This document shows, in pieces, positions 11,901 through 23,873 of a stretch of DNA of 64,000 bases; positions within the stretch are counted from its first letter, which is position 1; each line of letters opens with the position of its first letter. A model generated the notes under the pieces. That model worked only from the letters and a program-made list of their open reading frames with translations, was not told where the DNA came from and did no database searches. A program made the translations under genes and the position numbers. The stretch spans positions 96,649,292-96,713,291 of the forward strand of contig NC_034410.1 in the NCBI RefSeq assembly GCF_002078875.1, written 5' to 3'. The DNA comes from Numida meleagris. Its lineage: Eukaryota; Chordata; Aves; Galliformes; Numididae.

Positions 11901-14677
11901 ACATAGCAGCAAGTGCATGCAGCCCCAGCAGGTATGTGCTACAGGGGCAGGTGGACAATTGGTATTTTACATTTGTTGTTGACTTCTCATAATGGTACAC
12001 ACACTTCCCTGCCCCCATAGGTCAATGAAGGCATGGCAAGAGACTTCAGATGAAGACAGGCTATTTTGTGGGCTGTGTATTTAAAAGTGTGAGCTTCTTC
12101 AGAAGCTGAATGAAGACCTTGTGTGCTAGTGGCATCCATCTGAGTGGGTGGCTTTGAAGTTCAACTTTCGCTGGTGTGGGTCCCAGATAGGAGCAGGGCA
12201 GATGGCTCTGAGCAAGGTGGGGACAGTCCCTGCTGGATCTCAGGGCTCCCAGAGAGATGAAGGATTATCTTGCATCCAAACATGCATCCTAAGTAGCGGC
12301 CTGATTTTTCTCCTCTCCCTACCTTTGTTTATTTTAATGTATAGGCACTTTCAGAGCAACAGATTCACAGTTTAAGTAATTCCCATTATGTCAATTGCAC
12401 CTACAGCTCTGGTGTTTTGATCAACCTGCCTCACTGAGATAAAACTGAGAGGTGATCCACACACAAGAACAGGTCACTAAGGGAAAAAAGTGTGTTACTC
12501 AGTGCCCTAATTCAGTGAGGAATTGAAGCATATGTTCAAATGCCAGCTTGCTTTATTAACTTGCAGGAAAAGGGCACAAGCTTAAGTGCACAACTTGGTC
12601 ATACAGCAGCGTAGCAAGTGTTATGGAACCTCAAAGAAAACAGTCAAAAGTAAGGCTTAGATTTTAAAAGCCTATCAGCAACGGGCCTGATGAGAAAATG
12701 AGTGCTGCCGTGCCGACATGCACACATCTAGTCAACTTTATCTTTAACAGGACAAAGACCCTTTTCTCTGAGGCCAAGATATTCTGTCTTTAATCTTTTT
12801 CCATATTCCTCATGCTTATCACTTATGGGTGTATCATAAAGATGTCTTTATCATATCTTCCTTTTATTAAAGGGCTCTGAGTAATGCTAGCCAATATCAA
12901 TAATGATGGCCTAAAAATAACGTTAGCATCGCACCAGGACCTTGCAGGCAGCACAGCGCCAGTCTCACTCGTACCTCTCATATGGATCACTCCAGCTCTC
13001 TCAGAAAAGGCAATGAATAACAAGATTCTTCAATTACATGATATTTGGAGATTCATTTGTCTCAGGGAGTGAGAGCCTGGGTTAGCTCTTCTTTGTTTTA
13101 CACTAATCACACAGTTCAATTGCTCAGCTATCATGCAAGCAGGTAGGGGGATGAGAGAGAAAAACATAAATTGACTCAGAACCTCATGCCAAACAGAAAC
13201 CAAGTACTGGCCATTTCTGAAGTACCAAATGTTTGAGTCTAAGGAAACAGTGAAAATAATTAGTTTTTACCACACATTCAGCAATCGTGAAACTAAAAAT
13301 CATCCTAGCAGGTTGTGTATATAAATACATACAGACAGAAATATACGCACATCAAAAACATTGAGACATATCAGCCATGTGAAAGGTGAGACTTACAGCT
13401 GAACAAGAAAAAAAATTCCCATAAAAGGCACTAATAGCCAACCAGCCAAGTTATTATAGACAGTTGGTATGTCTATGGGACACAATGATAATAAGGACAC
13501 TTCGTGGTCCTAAAGGAAATAACAATTGTGGGAAATCATTTTAACAGTGCTCAGAAGGATTACAAAATCATGGTTTCGTGTCATTCTTCAACAGACTAAT
13601 GATTTCCCATAAATTATAACAGATTTCAAGGGGAAAACAATTAATGGTCACAGAATCAAAGACATATGAAAGCTTTCAGATTTAAAGTGCCAGTGTTCAT
13701 TTTAAAGCAGTTGCTTTTAATTAGCTTCTTCTTGAGACCACTAAACCCTTACACTGGAGAGACCTTCTATACTCAAGAAGATTGTAAAGTTGCGATCTAC
13801 AACAGCAAAATTCTTTGTAAACTGGCTGAATGCTCATTAAAAGCGTGAAATTGGTAAACAATCCAAAGATTATATTTCTGTCTTTTACTGTCACAGTTAA
13901 CTGCTGAAGAAAAGCCGAAATATGATGATATTCTTATTGCAAACATTCTCAACACAACCATCAGTCCAAAACCCTGTCTCAGCTACTGAAGGGCGAGGCT
14001 CTGCATTACTTACTTTGCATGAGAATTTTCCCTTTACAAACTTAACATCTCAGTTACATACTTTATTAACTCTCTTCAAGCAGACAGCTACTAATAAAAG
14101 GACTTCTTCAGTATGTTGGTTTGACAGTGTTTTACACGTGTGTTGAAATAACTAGCAACTCCTTTGTGCATGTACATGTCTAGACAGGTGACTGAATAAA
14201 ATGTCCTTGGATTCATAAAACATGTCACAATTATTATGTTTCTCTGTAGAGACTTAAGAAACCAAGACAAAAACATTAATAAATTTTACCAGATGCTGAG
14301 AATTACTCTGATTTTGAACATGTTCAAGTAATACAGAAAAAGACATCTGACCTGCTCTTGATCAATCACTTCTAAAAAATACTACAGCCAGGCATTTCAG
14401 ATGCACATGCTCTTGGCTTTTTTGAGCAGTTACAAATCAAAACATGCATAGAGCTGAAATGCAGTTATATAAAATGTCCTGGACTGGAATCTCTTCAACA
14501 GATCTGTTTAAGACTTCTGTACAATTTTGCTAAGGATGCATTTGAAGTTAATGACATTGGGATCTGAACACACATTTATGTTAATGAGAAAAATCACTGA
14601 TAAAAATAATATTAAAAAAATAAAAGCCAGTGTGCGCTTGAGTGTACATGATTTAGATTCACTTTATTTGCAGTGGA
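5941..14677. other. 8.7 kb of unique non-coding sequence
   Basis: No interspersed repeat or gene was recognised. Local structure includes a purine/G-rich stretch with a quadruplex motif at 6370-6431 (listed separately), an A-rich stretch at 7860-7890, a purine-rich stretch near 8060-8100, a run of 17 A at 8919-8935, and runs of T or A near 11200 and 11440. The longest open frames (130 codons at 6210-6602 plus, whose lysine/arginine/glycine-rich part is the purine tract; 116 codons at 9362-9712 minus) have no protein-like features that I recognise. Confidence 0.55.
6403..6431 (+). other. G-quadruplex-forming motif
   Basis: Four G runs of at least three lie close together: five G at 6403-6407, eight G at 6409-6416, four G at 6420-6423 and three G at 6429-6431, with loops of 1, 3 and 5 bases. 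This meets the canonical quadruplex rule (four G3+ runs, loops 1-7). It directly follows an A-rich purine tract (about 6372-6402), so the strand is almost pure purine for about 60 bases. In an otherwise AT-rich window with few G runs this is a clear outlier. Whether it folds or has a role cannot be told from sequence. Confidence 0.75.
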
Positions 14678-14835
14678 ACCATAGAATGGCTTGGGTTAGA
14701 AGGGACCTCAAAGATTATCCATTTCCAACCCCGTGCCATTGGCAGGGCTCCCACCCACCAGATAATCTGCCCACAGCCCCACTCAACTTGGCCTTGAGCA
14801 CCTCCAGGGATGGGGCACTCACAGCTTCTTAGGGA
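14678..14835 (-). mobile_element. CR1 LINE, short 3' end
   Basis: The plus strand reads AACCATAGAATGGCTTGGG, then AGAAGGGACCTCAAAGATTA and the CR1 spacer with GCCATTGGCAGGGCTCCCAC, and ends in the ORF2 C-terminus (CCTTGAGCACCTCCAGGGAT, GGGGCACTCACAGC). Only about 155 bp remain, the rest being lost by 5' truncation. It is of the type that also occurs at 45.7 kb. No coding capacity is left. Confidence 0.93.
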
Positions 14836-17800
14836 GGTTCAGAATTTTGAATCATTAGGGTGCACATCATAGCCAAACAAAAGGTATTTCTGCTTCCACA
14901 GATCTCAGATTTCTGGGGCACTTGATCTAAACCCAGACATCCAGAGGCAAGCGCTTACTTTCAGTGCCACTTATCCAAATGATGAGCTTGTTGGTGTAGC
15001 AAAGGTGCTAATACTCCACAGACATTCCCATGTTCCATAAGGTTTTTGAAGCCTCAGATTTTATTCTCTAAGACATACCTTTTATCTGAAAAATCTCAGC
15101 TGTAAGTTGTAGCAATAGCACACCATTTAAGGAGAGATGGGGAAACAAAATGAATAACCCAGGGTGAAAAATCTCTGACCTACCTACCATAAATCCTTGT
15201 GTGTTACATCCCAAAAAAGGAAAAGCACACTTTGTACAATACCATTGGAACCTCTGTCAATAAATAAATGAATAGGATCCTTTCATTTGACTGATAAGCG
15301 GCTTTTTTCTCCCCTTGATTCATTCCCTTAAACATTGTCTGCCCAACATACGAACAAGCTGAACAAGGAGAATTCTTGATATTTTTTCAAGTATCCAGAT
15401 CACACACTGGTCTGCCTAAAAGTTTATTGCAAAATTTGTTGACAATTGGATTTCACATGGGCATGCTCCAAAATACAGACACAGTAAAGTGATCTCATCT
15501 TCAGCTCACCAGAAGATTTCATCCTTTCTTCACATCTACAGATTTGGCATTGCAAGGTGGACCTTTACTCACTTCTAACCAAATTACCATTGTGCTCCAG
15601 GCACCGAGATGTTTATTAGGAAAAATATGATTCTTCATGGCTTCAGCAAAAGTATCTCTGCGAACCCAGCAGCTCTTCGGGAGCCTGTCTCATCGATGCT
15701 CCATCTCCCAGCTGAGTTCCTTACTGGGGATAGGAAGCGCCCACCGTGGAGCCCAGCGCTCAGGTGGGTGAAAGAGAAACTTACCAGCTGACTCTTGGGA
15801 ATGATGGAGAGGAAGATGGAGGCAGCTGCCAGCACCTGGAAGCAGATCCTTAGGACCTGGATACATGGCACTGATGGCAATCAGTGATGGTCAGCAGCAC
15901 AGCTCCTCAATGTCAGAAATCAGAAAGTAACCCACCTCTCTGAGCATGAATCTTGGCTAATACCCTGTGATCTGCTGCACAAGTTGTTCACATTTCCTAT
16001 ACCCCAGTTCATCCTTCTGCTAAACCAGGATAAAAGTCCTCTCTTAACAATTACCACAGGAAAGTAGTATTCCAGAAAAATATCAAGATAGACTTAAATA
16101 AGCTTATAAATAATTCTGATATTCCCAGATGAAAGTTCTCTGTAAGTATAAAGTTCTGTTATTATTTCAGCTGCTCCCTTCAATAGCATTATTGCCAAAA
16201 AAGGCTTTAGAAAAGCTTCACATTAACCATAATACTTTTCTTGTTAATGACTAGCAAAACATTATACTTCGCACATATGGGACACAATTGCTTGGTTTCA
16301 GTTTACCACACTAATATTTAAGAACCAAAGCAAGTATTTGTCTATGTCGAGCTCAGGCTTGAAGTATCTTCCTCACTTGGAGAACACATTCTGGGGACAA
16401 TCTGGCTGTGCTGTTTTTGCAACTTGCACATCTTCAAATACAATTTACGGAGAGACTAACCTGAGGTCAATTATTATTACTGTCTTGAAGAAACGACTGT
16501 AAACTGGGAATAACTCCCGCTTTAATCATTTCACTTGCTCTACAAAACAAATGGAAATAGTTTGTAGTGAAAAATGTGCCTTCCAGTGTAAGCATCCAAT
16601 GTCAAAAAATATTGTAAGATTAAAAGTGATAGATTTCAGCTGTAGCTCCATAAGTAGTCAATGTTTCTTCTCTTCTGGAAAGCCAGTACTCCCTCTTCAG
16701 GGGAATTCAAGTGGACAAAATCAGAATCAGTAAAAGAGACTTAATAAGACTGCAGTCAGGCCTGTGATTCTCTGTAGGAGATGCTTAACATCTTGTTCGC
16801 TATCCGCAACTGCCACATGTGGGTTGCTCCCAAAATGGCTATTGTTAACCTGTGCTGGGATGTGCCATAGGAAAGTGCACTGAAATGACTCGATTATGTG
16901 TACATAGAATGACCTTGTCCCAGCACCAAGCTCAAATGCAAAGTAAACTAAGAAGGATCAACCAATCTTTAATAGAAAGCAGGAGAAGGAATTTTAGAGC
17001 AACTTCTGCCATTCTGCCTGGAGAGTGTCCACAAGCTGTGGTTAGAAACAAAAGATTACTGCAAGGATTTACTAGTATTTCTCAAAACCACATCAGAAAG
17101 AAAACACAGAACTACAGAAATGACAGGGTCAGCTTCGAACTTCAATACACAAATGGTTGCATGGATTAAGGAAAATAAGTCTACAGATATTGTGGCAGAA
17201 TTTCCTACATATATTCCTAACATCTAATGCGCAAGCACCTGAAAAAGACCCAAAAGTGGAGGCTGCCATTCTATTTTGGTCAGGAGAGTGGGATTTCCAA
17301 CACAAAAGCTTTCCTTTGCTTTGAAATGGAGGAGGTGTTTAGTGTGGTGACCTTTCAGTACTTTCTCTACTTGGCAATTTTATCACTTTCCCACAGTTTA
17401 ATAAAATCATTTAAGGGCCAGATTTTAGTCCCAGTCACGCTGTGCTCTTCCCTCTCCCATCCCACAGGGCTGGAAAGAAGATATGCCATGTACCCAGCTG
17501 GGATTGAGGACAGTTCAGACACGGATAGCAGAACCCACACAGGGGTTAGTCAGAGTCTGGACTTAAGACAGAAAAAACACATAACATTCTCCCACCCCCT
17601 CCTGCTGTCACAGTCACCAGAGCTTGGGCCACAATGACATCTCTCCGTGTATGTCTTCATGGGTCTATTGAAAGACTTGCTGCATGAAGCTGTTCCTCCT
17701 CGCAAGATTTTTTTCATAATGCATAAACATCAGCAAGTAAATTGCTCAAAACTACCACTCCTAAAAGTATGTGCAGTCTGAAGTCTGAATGGATCAAAGG

Positions 17801-20800
17801 TTTGGAAGATTACTTCTGAAAACCAGCCACCTTCCAAGCAATATAAGCTGGAACTTTCTCAGCTTGTATTGCAATTTTATGTGTTTTTCATTGTTGTTGT
17901 TATGGTGCTGTGTTTTTTTTCCCTTCTTTAATGCTCAGATTACAGAAGTCTACAACAGAAGTTGTAGACTGCAAGCAATGCTTTATGTTTTTGTTTGTTT
18001 AAAGCTATCTGCTTATCAATGACATTTGCTTTGCTGCTAGTAATTTGGGGGCAAAGTGCATCAGGACAACATATTTTTCTTCTATGTGTCAGATACAGGC
18101 TAGCTAAACAAGCTGCTCTGAGCATGGCACAGACAGGTAGAATGAGTTGGAAAAGGCCCCATACCTTGAGGAACAGCACCCTGATCCCACTCTTCATCCT
18201 CCCATCAAAAGGTGTAGTGCTAGGGAGGATAATTGCCACAGCCTGCTGGAGTTGCAGATGGGAAAGAACTCTCCTCACCCAGCTGCTCCAAAATAGTGAG
18301 GACAGGAAGGGAAGGCAGGAGAAACCTGGGAACAGCAATGCCTTTCACTGAAGTCATCTGGATTGTTCCAAATATCCTATGACAGACAAAATTAGATCCT
18401 GGCCCAAGATACTTTTCTGCTTGCATTTAGTTCTTCTGTCACATTAATCAGCAAGGAAAGGAATAGCTGCTTTCAGATTTTTATAATTAGATGGTTACCT
18501 CCAAGAGTCTGTTTAGGCTCAGACACCTGCAGCCCAGCTGACTCATGCCATGCTGATCCTCAGAAACTCATGATGGAATGGCATTGCCTATGCAGAGCTT
18601 TGCAGCCTTACCCTTAGCCCTTGCATCCATCCACAGCTGTCACACCTACAGTTTGTCCTCTGCTGCCAAGAAATACAAATGCCATCTGAAGTCCGTTCTT
18701 TCACATGCTCAAGATTAATAGTGTGTCTCTTCAAACCACATCCGCTGGCTTTTCCATTTTGTATGTAGTGTAAAGGTATTCCCGATGCCAGATTCTGCCA
18801 CCCTTACTTAAACTGAGGAATAAATGACTCCGTGAGTACCCTATGGATGGAAGTGAGGTTATCTGAAGAATAAGGAACAGATTTTAATGACTTGCAAAGT
18901 ATGAGCTTAGGGTAGTACAGAAAGAGCAAAACAGGATGAATGAAAATTGGATCTTTACACCAGAGAAAGAGTCTCTGCTATTAGCAAACAAGCAGTTTAT
19001 GATGGTGGAATACAAGAGCAGGTAGACAGTAGATTTGCATGCTAGGCTGGTCTCCCAGAAAAGAAATTATTTTCCCAGACACTCACATTACATCTCTTAA
19101 CAACTAAATATAGCATGCACGACTCTGACAGTAGCTAGCAGTAAAAACCTTGCTTTGAGAAAGAGAGGAATGGAAGGAGGAAAAAAAAATGCCAATACAA
19201 AACCTAGCACATTTTTTTGTGATATCACCATACCATTTTCCAGCAAAATGAAACAATCCTGTCACTAACTCACTGCAAGTCAAGAGAACATATCCCTTCC
19301 AAGCACTGAACATAAAGGCTCAGGGTGCAAAGCCTTCACCCACACAAGACCTTGGGGTTGCAGCTGTTCACCACATTAAGGAGCATGCCAAAAACAGCCC
19401 GATGCAGGCATTTTTATGACTACAACACTCAAAACTGAATGTTGGGTGGCTGAGTCTTTAGTCTGGTGAATGACAGCTTCATGTTCAGACTCCTTGAATT
19501 AATAAGCACTTACCATCCCAATGAAAACCCATGTCACTGGGCTGTACAGAGCAGATGGCAATAACCGTACTGCACATCCATCTCCAATACACTTGGGCAG
19601 GTAACAAGTCAGCCCCAAACAGCTTCTGATGTTGTATCCAATCTGCCTCAGCATTTCCATCAGCAACAAGAAACCAGAGCTTCTGGCCGTAGAAATGTGG
19701 AAACATTTTAAATGACAGTCATTCTATTTTTATGTCAAATACAAGCAGCCAAGTTAACCAGAGAACAACTCAAGCTTGCTTTCACCTTTGGTGCAGATAT
19801 TTTATTTTTTGACAGTCTGGATCAACTTAAAGGCAGTATCTGAGCTCCCTGGTTTTAAGTGACATCACGGCCAATCCAGGGCACTAAACAAGTTGATCAT
19901 TTTACACCCAAGGAATTAAGATGTCTCATTAATATCCCAATTTGTATTGCATGTCCAAAAAAAAAAAAGATGAGGACTCAGACTCTGCTGTCTGCTCAGA
20001 CAAACACAGCAGGCTGCAGACATCTTTGGGAAAGGTTGGAAGTATGTTGTTTATATAAAAGGCAGCGCTGAAGGGAAGAACAGTGGCAGGATGAGAGAAA
20101 TGGATGGTATCCTGCTGCTAATGACTGAGCAAAGGAGATAAACATGATGGCATGCTGAAAGGATTTGATGTGCACAGTGAGTCTGCCTAGCAGATGCCCC
20201 AAAATATAGGGAACAGACATTTTGAATGATGTAGAGAAAGAGGTGTGATTCAAAGTAAGGCAGTAGGAAGAGGATTTGACTGTGGCCCAAGCAGTAATTG
20301 GATGTCCCATCAGGCTCAGTTACACATTATCTAGAAGAGGAATTATGAGCTACTTAAGGATAAACAGAGAAAGAGTAGTAGTGATCCAGAAGACTGATCC
20401 CGTTGCCTGAAAACAGAGGCACCATGCTCAACAAGTGTATACCTGCAGTCAAAAACCCTTTGTGTGAGCTTCCCCAGAGTAATACAAAGTACAGCTATGT
20501 ACATTTGTACATAGTGACTGTTGATATTTTACTCCCCCTGCACCTTTTGCAGTGAGAGGCAGAACCTATGTCACTGAAGCCAGGCATCAGACCAGAATAC
20601 AGCTTTGGTAAAAGATGAACAACATCAACAGGCCTGTGAGGCACCGTGGACACAGACTGACAGATTCTGCTTTTATGGTAGTCAGACAGTTTTGTTTGAC
20701 TCTAGACCCTTGGCAGCAGTTTGCCTGGGCGTCTGACACAAGTATACCTCTTGAAAAACAAAGCCAATTAACACATGTTGTCCTCGGTCTATCAGCAGTC

Positions 20801-21748
20801 TTATAGGAGAACATGAATTAGAAATTCTGTGGAGAAAGTTTTGAAGGTCCTAGATTATTTTACAAGTACTTTTTCCTCAAAGTTTAAGTCTCCAGTTACT
20901 GACTTTCAGTGAAACAAACATGAATATCTGCATTACTTCAGAATAGATTTTTTGTTTTTAAAGTTGGGATCTGCCAAGGAACACTAAGGAAATATCAGAA
21001 TTCATTGAACAAATTTAACTTTGTAGAGGAAACAGAAGCAGTGTAAGATTGGTCAAGATAATAGCGGTACTGACTTCATTTCTGCAGCTGGGGTTTTGGA
21101 CTGTGATATCTCTCCCAGCTTTCCTGAATCATATCATTAGAGACAAAGTGATCTGTTTATACTTATGTGATCCAGCTAGGAAACAGTGAAAAAACTCAAG
21201 CTAAACTAAACAAAGAAAAATATGAAGTATTCCAACTGTCTTGAATGTAGCTGTGGCCTGCAGGATTTTTGCACAAGTAACAAACCAATCATTTGATCCA
21301 TTCAGTAAGACTAACTACATTGTGGGACCTACAGCAGCCCTGTGCTGGAAGAACATACAGGTTCGGAAATCCTTCTCTTATGCAATGCCACATCAGGAAC
21401 AGTAGTGTACTTTACCATCAGCAGCAGCCCTCCCTAGCTTCCCACGCAGCATATAGCAGCTTGCCAGACCCTTGTCTCCACACCACTACAGAGCTGCCTC
21501 TAATCACTTGCCCTAGGGCCAGGATCCTTGGCTCAGCTCTACTTCAGTATCCTAAACCAAAAGGGCTCTTTCCAGCAGAGGTGTCTCATCCACATGCAGG
21601 GCATGGGCAGGCGTGCACACAGACCTCAGCATGAAGCTATTGGAGACTTTCTAAAATAAAAAATAGAAAGAAGTTCTTTACAAATGTACTGAGAATTACA
21701 TGCCAGCACTCTGTAAAAAGCCAAATCTTACAGCATTTAAATCCTAAG
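14836..21748. other. 6.9 kb of unique non-coding sequence
   Basis: No repeat family, RNA gene or convincing exon was recognised. The longest open frames (136 codons at 17227-17637 plus, 132 codons at 17940-18338 minus, 118 codons at 17995-18351 plus) overlap each other or lack protein-like composition, and their lengths are compatible with chance. A run of 12 A lies near 19958-19969. Confidence 0.5.
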
Positions 21749-21753
21749 TACAG

Positions 21754-22176
21754 TGCTGTGGTTAAACCAGGCAAGAAGCTAAGCACTAAAAAGCCTTTCA
21801 CTCACTCCCTCACCACTCCCGATAGGAGAAAAAAAAAGAATAGAACTTGTAGGTTGAGATAAAAACTATTTACTAGCACAGAAAAGGAAGAGAGAAATAA
21901 CAGTAATGATAATTTTATGTATATGTATGTACACAAAACAAGTGATGCACAACACAATTGCTCACCACTTGCCAACAAATGCTCAGGTATTCCCCACTGT
22001 CAGGATGGTATGAGAAGCTGAGAAACTGAAATGTCCTCGGCACCATTCAGCACTGATCAGCAATGACTAAAACATCAGTGTGTTATCAACATTGTTTGTT
22101 CTTCTCCTAAAGCCAAAACATATCATACCAGATACTTTGAAGAAAATCACTTGTGTCCTAGCTGAAACCAGGAGAT
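21754..22176 (-). mobile_element. Solo LTR of an avian ERVL-like endogenous retrovirus
   Basis: On the minus strand the element starts near 22175 with TCCTGGTTTCAGCT, contains AACACACTGATGTTTTAGT, then GTGAGCAATTG, GTGCATCACTTGTTTTG and a pyrimidine-rich block ending TTTTTATCTCAACC, and finishes with GGTTTAACCACAGCA at 21754. This order matches a common avian LTR family, from memory ERVL-like, that starts TGTCCTGG and ends in ACCACGACA. Here the first bases are mutated and the middle, including the TATA region, looks shortened, giving about 420 bp. The five bases TACAG occur just outside both ends (21749-21753 and 22177-22181), as expected for a 5-bp target-site duplication. No gag, pol or env sequence flanks it, so it is a solo LTR left by recombination. 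Exact family name is uncertain. Confidence 0.82.
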
Positions 22177-22181
22177 TACAG

Positions 22182-23246
22182 GAACCACTATGCTTCAGAT
22201 ATGAGAAGTTAGAGTACATTTTAAAGGCTCAGTAGGCGTGATATAACCATACATTACAACAGAGTTTATATAGCAAGCACCAGCACTGATAAGCTAATAT
22301 TGTACTGAGAAAACTAACAATGTCCTGCCAATCACACACTTTCAAGGCACTTCTCTAAAACACCACGCCAAAATAGAAGAATACTTTAAAGGAAACAAAC
22401 TATTCCCACCAGAAGAAGATATGCCACCCCAAAAGATAGCCATGTTAGAGTGAAGCTGATTAAAAGGTCAGATTAAGCAGGATAGCACATGCAAACTACT
22501 TCTCTTTCCTAGATTTTATACCCATAGATCTGAAGAAATAACAGGAAAAAGAAACAAGCTACAGATGACTATTTAAATTCATGGTGAGGAATTCAAACAA
22601 TCAAGTTATATGCCTGCTTTTATAGCTATCCTATCTTTATAGATATGAACTGGTTTTTATTCAGCTAAACTTTCCCACATGTGAAATGTTTATCAACTGC
22701 TGTGCAATAATGATGTATGCTTTGAAATAGCCTGAGCAAACTCCATATTGGGGCTTTTCTGTGCAGACATTTTATCTTTAACAGTATCAAGCTTTTGTAG
22801 CAAATAATGATGAGGTCTACTTAAAATACAAATTATCAATGAAAACTTTAAATTTAAACCAGTTGAAACCTATGTAGTTGAACAATAAATGTTTATTTTA
22901 TATTGAAGAAACTAAGAGGGGAGATATGGAAGAGATGCTACCTTGTACAGACCACGCAATTAGTGCATGTTGCTCTAATTTTATTTTCATGTGCTACTCA
23001 TGATACCCAGTTTCTTTTAAGCACAACCTGAAACAAGACCTCACCTTGTCTGTTATAGAGAACTTATTCCTATGCCTCCTACATGGTGTTCTTCCCATCT
23101 TTACAGCATAGAGAGACTGTACTGCTACAAGTGTCTTGGTATAGAGAACAGTTCCACAACATAATCTAGATTTTCAGAGAATGCTCCCCTACTGAGCAAA
23201 GGGCTAGCAAACTTCAGAGCAGGTTGGAAACTCCTCTTGTTTTCTT
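22182..23246. other. Unique AT-rich spacer
   Basis: AT-rich sequence between the LTR and the next CR1. No open frame of note, repeat or RNA gene was recognised. Confidence 0.55.
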
Positions 23247-23873
23247 CATAGAATCACCAATATTGGAAAAGACCTCCAAGATCATCTACTCCAACCATCC
23301 ACCTACCATCAATACAACTCCACTAAACCATGTTCCTTAGTACCACATCTAAACCTTTCCAGAACACCTCCAGGGACAGTGACTCTGCACCACCTCCCTG
23401 GGCAGCCCATTCCAGTGCCTGACCACTCTTTCACAGATGAAATTTTTCCTAATTCCCAACCTGAACCTCCCCTGGTGCAACTTGAGTCCATTCCCTCTCG
23501 ACCTATTGCTAGGTACATGGGAGAAGAGGCTGACCCCCACCTTTCTACAACTTCCTTTCAGGTCATTGTAGAAAGCCATAAGATCTCCCCTGATCCCCCT
23601 GTTCTCCAGACTGAACAATCCCCATAGCACTGCCTGGGGTTCTTGTGGCCAAAGTGCAAGATCCAGCACTTGGACTTGCTGAACTCCATCCCACTGGCCT
23701 CAGCCCAGTGATCCAGCCTGTCCAGATCCTTCTAGAATGCCTTCCGACCCCCACGCAGATTAACACTTCCTCCTAACTTGGTGTCATCTGCAGACTTTCT
23801 GAGGGTGCACTCAATCCCCTCATCCAGGTTATCAATAAAGATATTAAAAAGGACAAGCCCAATTCTTGTTCCT
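23247..23873 (-). mobile_element. CR1 LINE with internal deletion, keeps part of RT domain
   Basis: A minus-strand CR1 of about 627 bp. From 23873 downward the minus strand encodes the region around the RT catalytic motif: [14 protein letters not shown], then [16 protein letters not shown], an in-frame stop within the following helix, then [25 protein letters not shown] and NPRQCYG. It then jumps, near 23626-23632, straight to [15 protein letters not shown] and the C-terminal block ([29 protein letters not shown]), ending in the 3' spacer and tail at 23247. In intact CR1 ORF2 these two parts are separated by roughly 80-100 residues, so about 250-300 bp have been deleted. The ADD catalytic pair is retained, but stops, frameshifts and the deletion make it a dead copy. 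Confidence 0.93.

Noticed and set aside
17227..18351. Group of open frames of 118-136 codons on both strands
   Set aside because: They overlap one another in conflicting phases and have no recognisable motifs or conserved ends.
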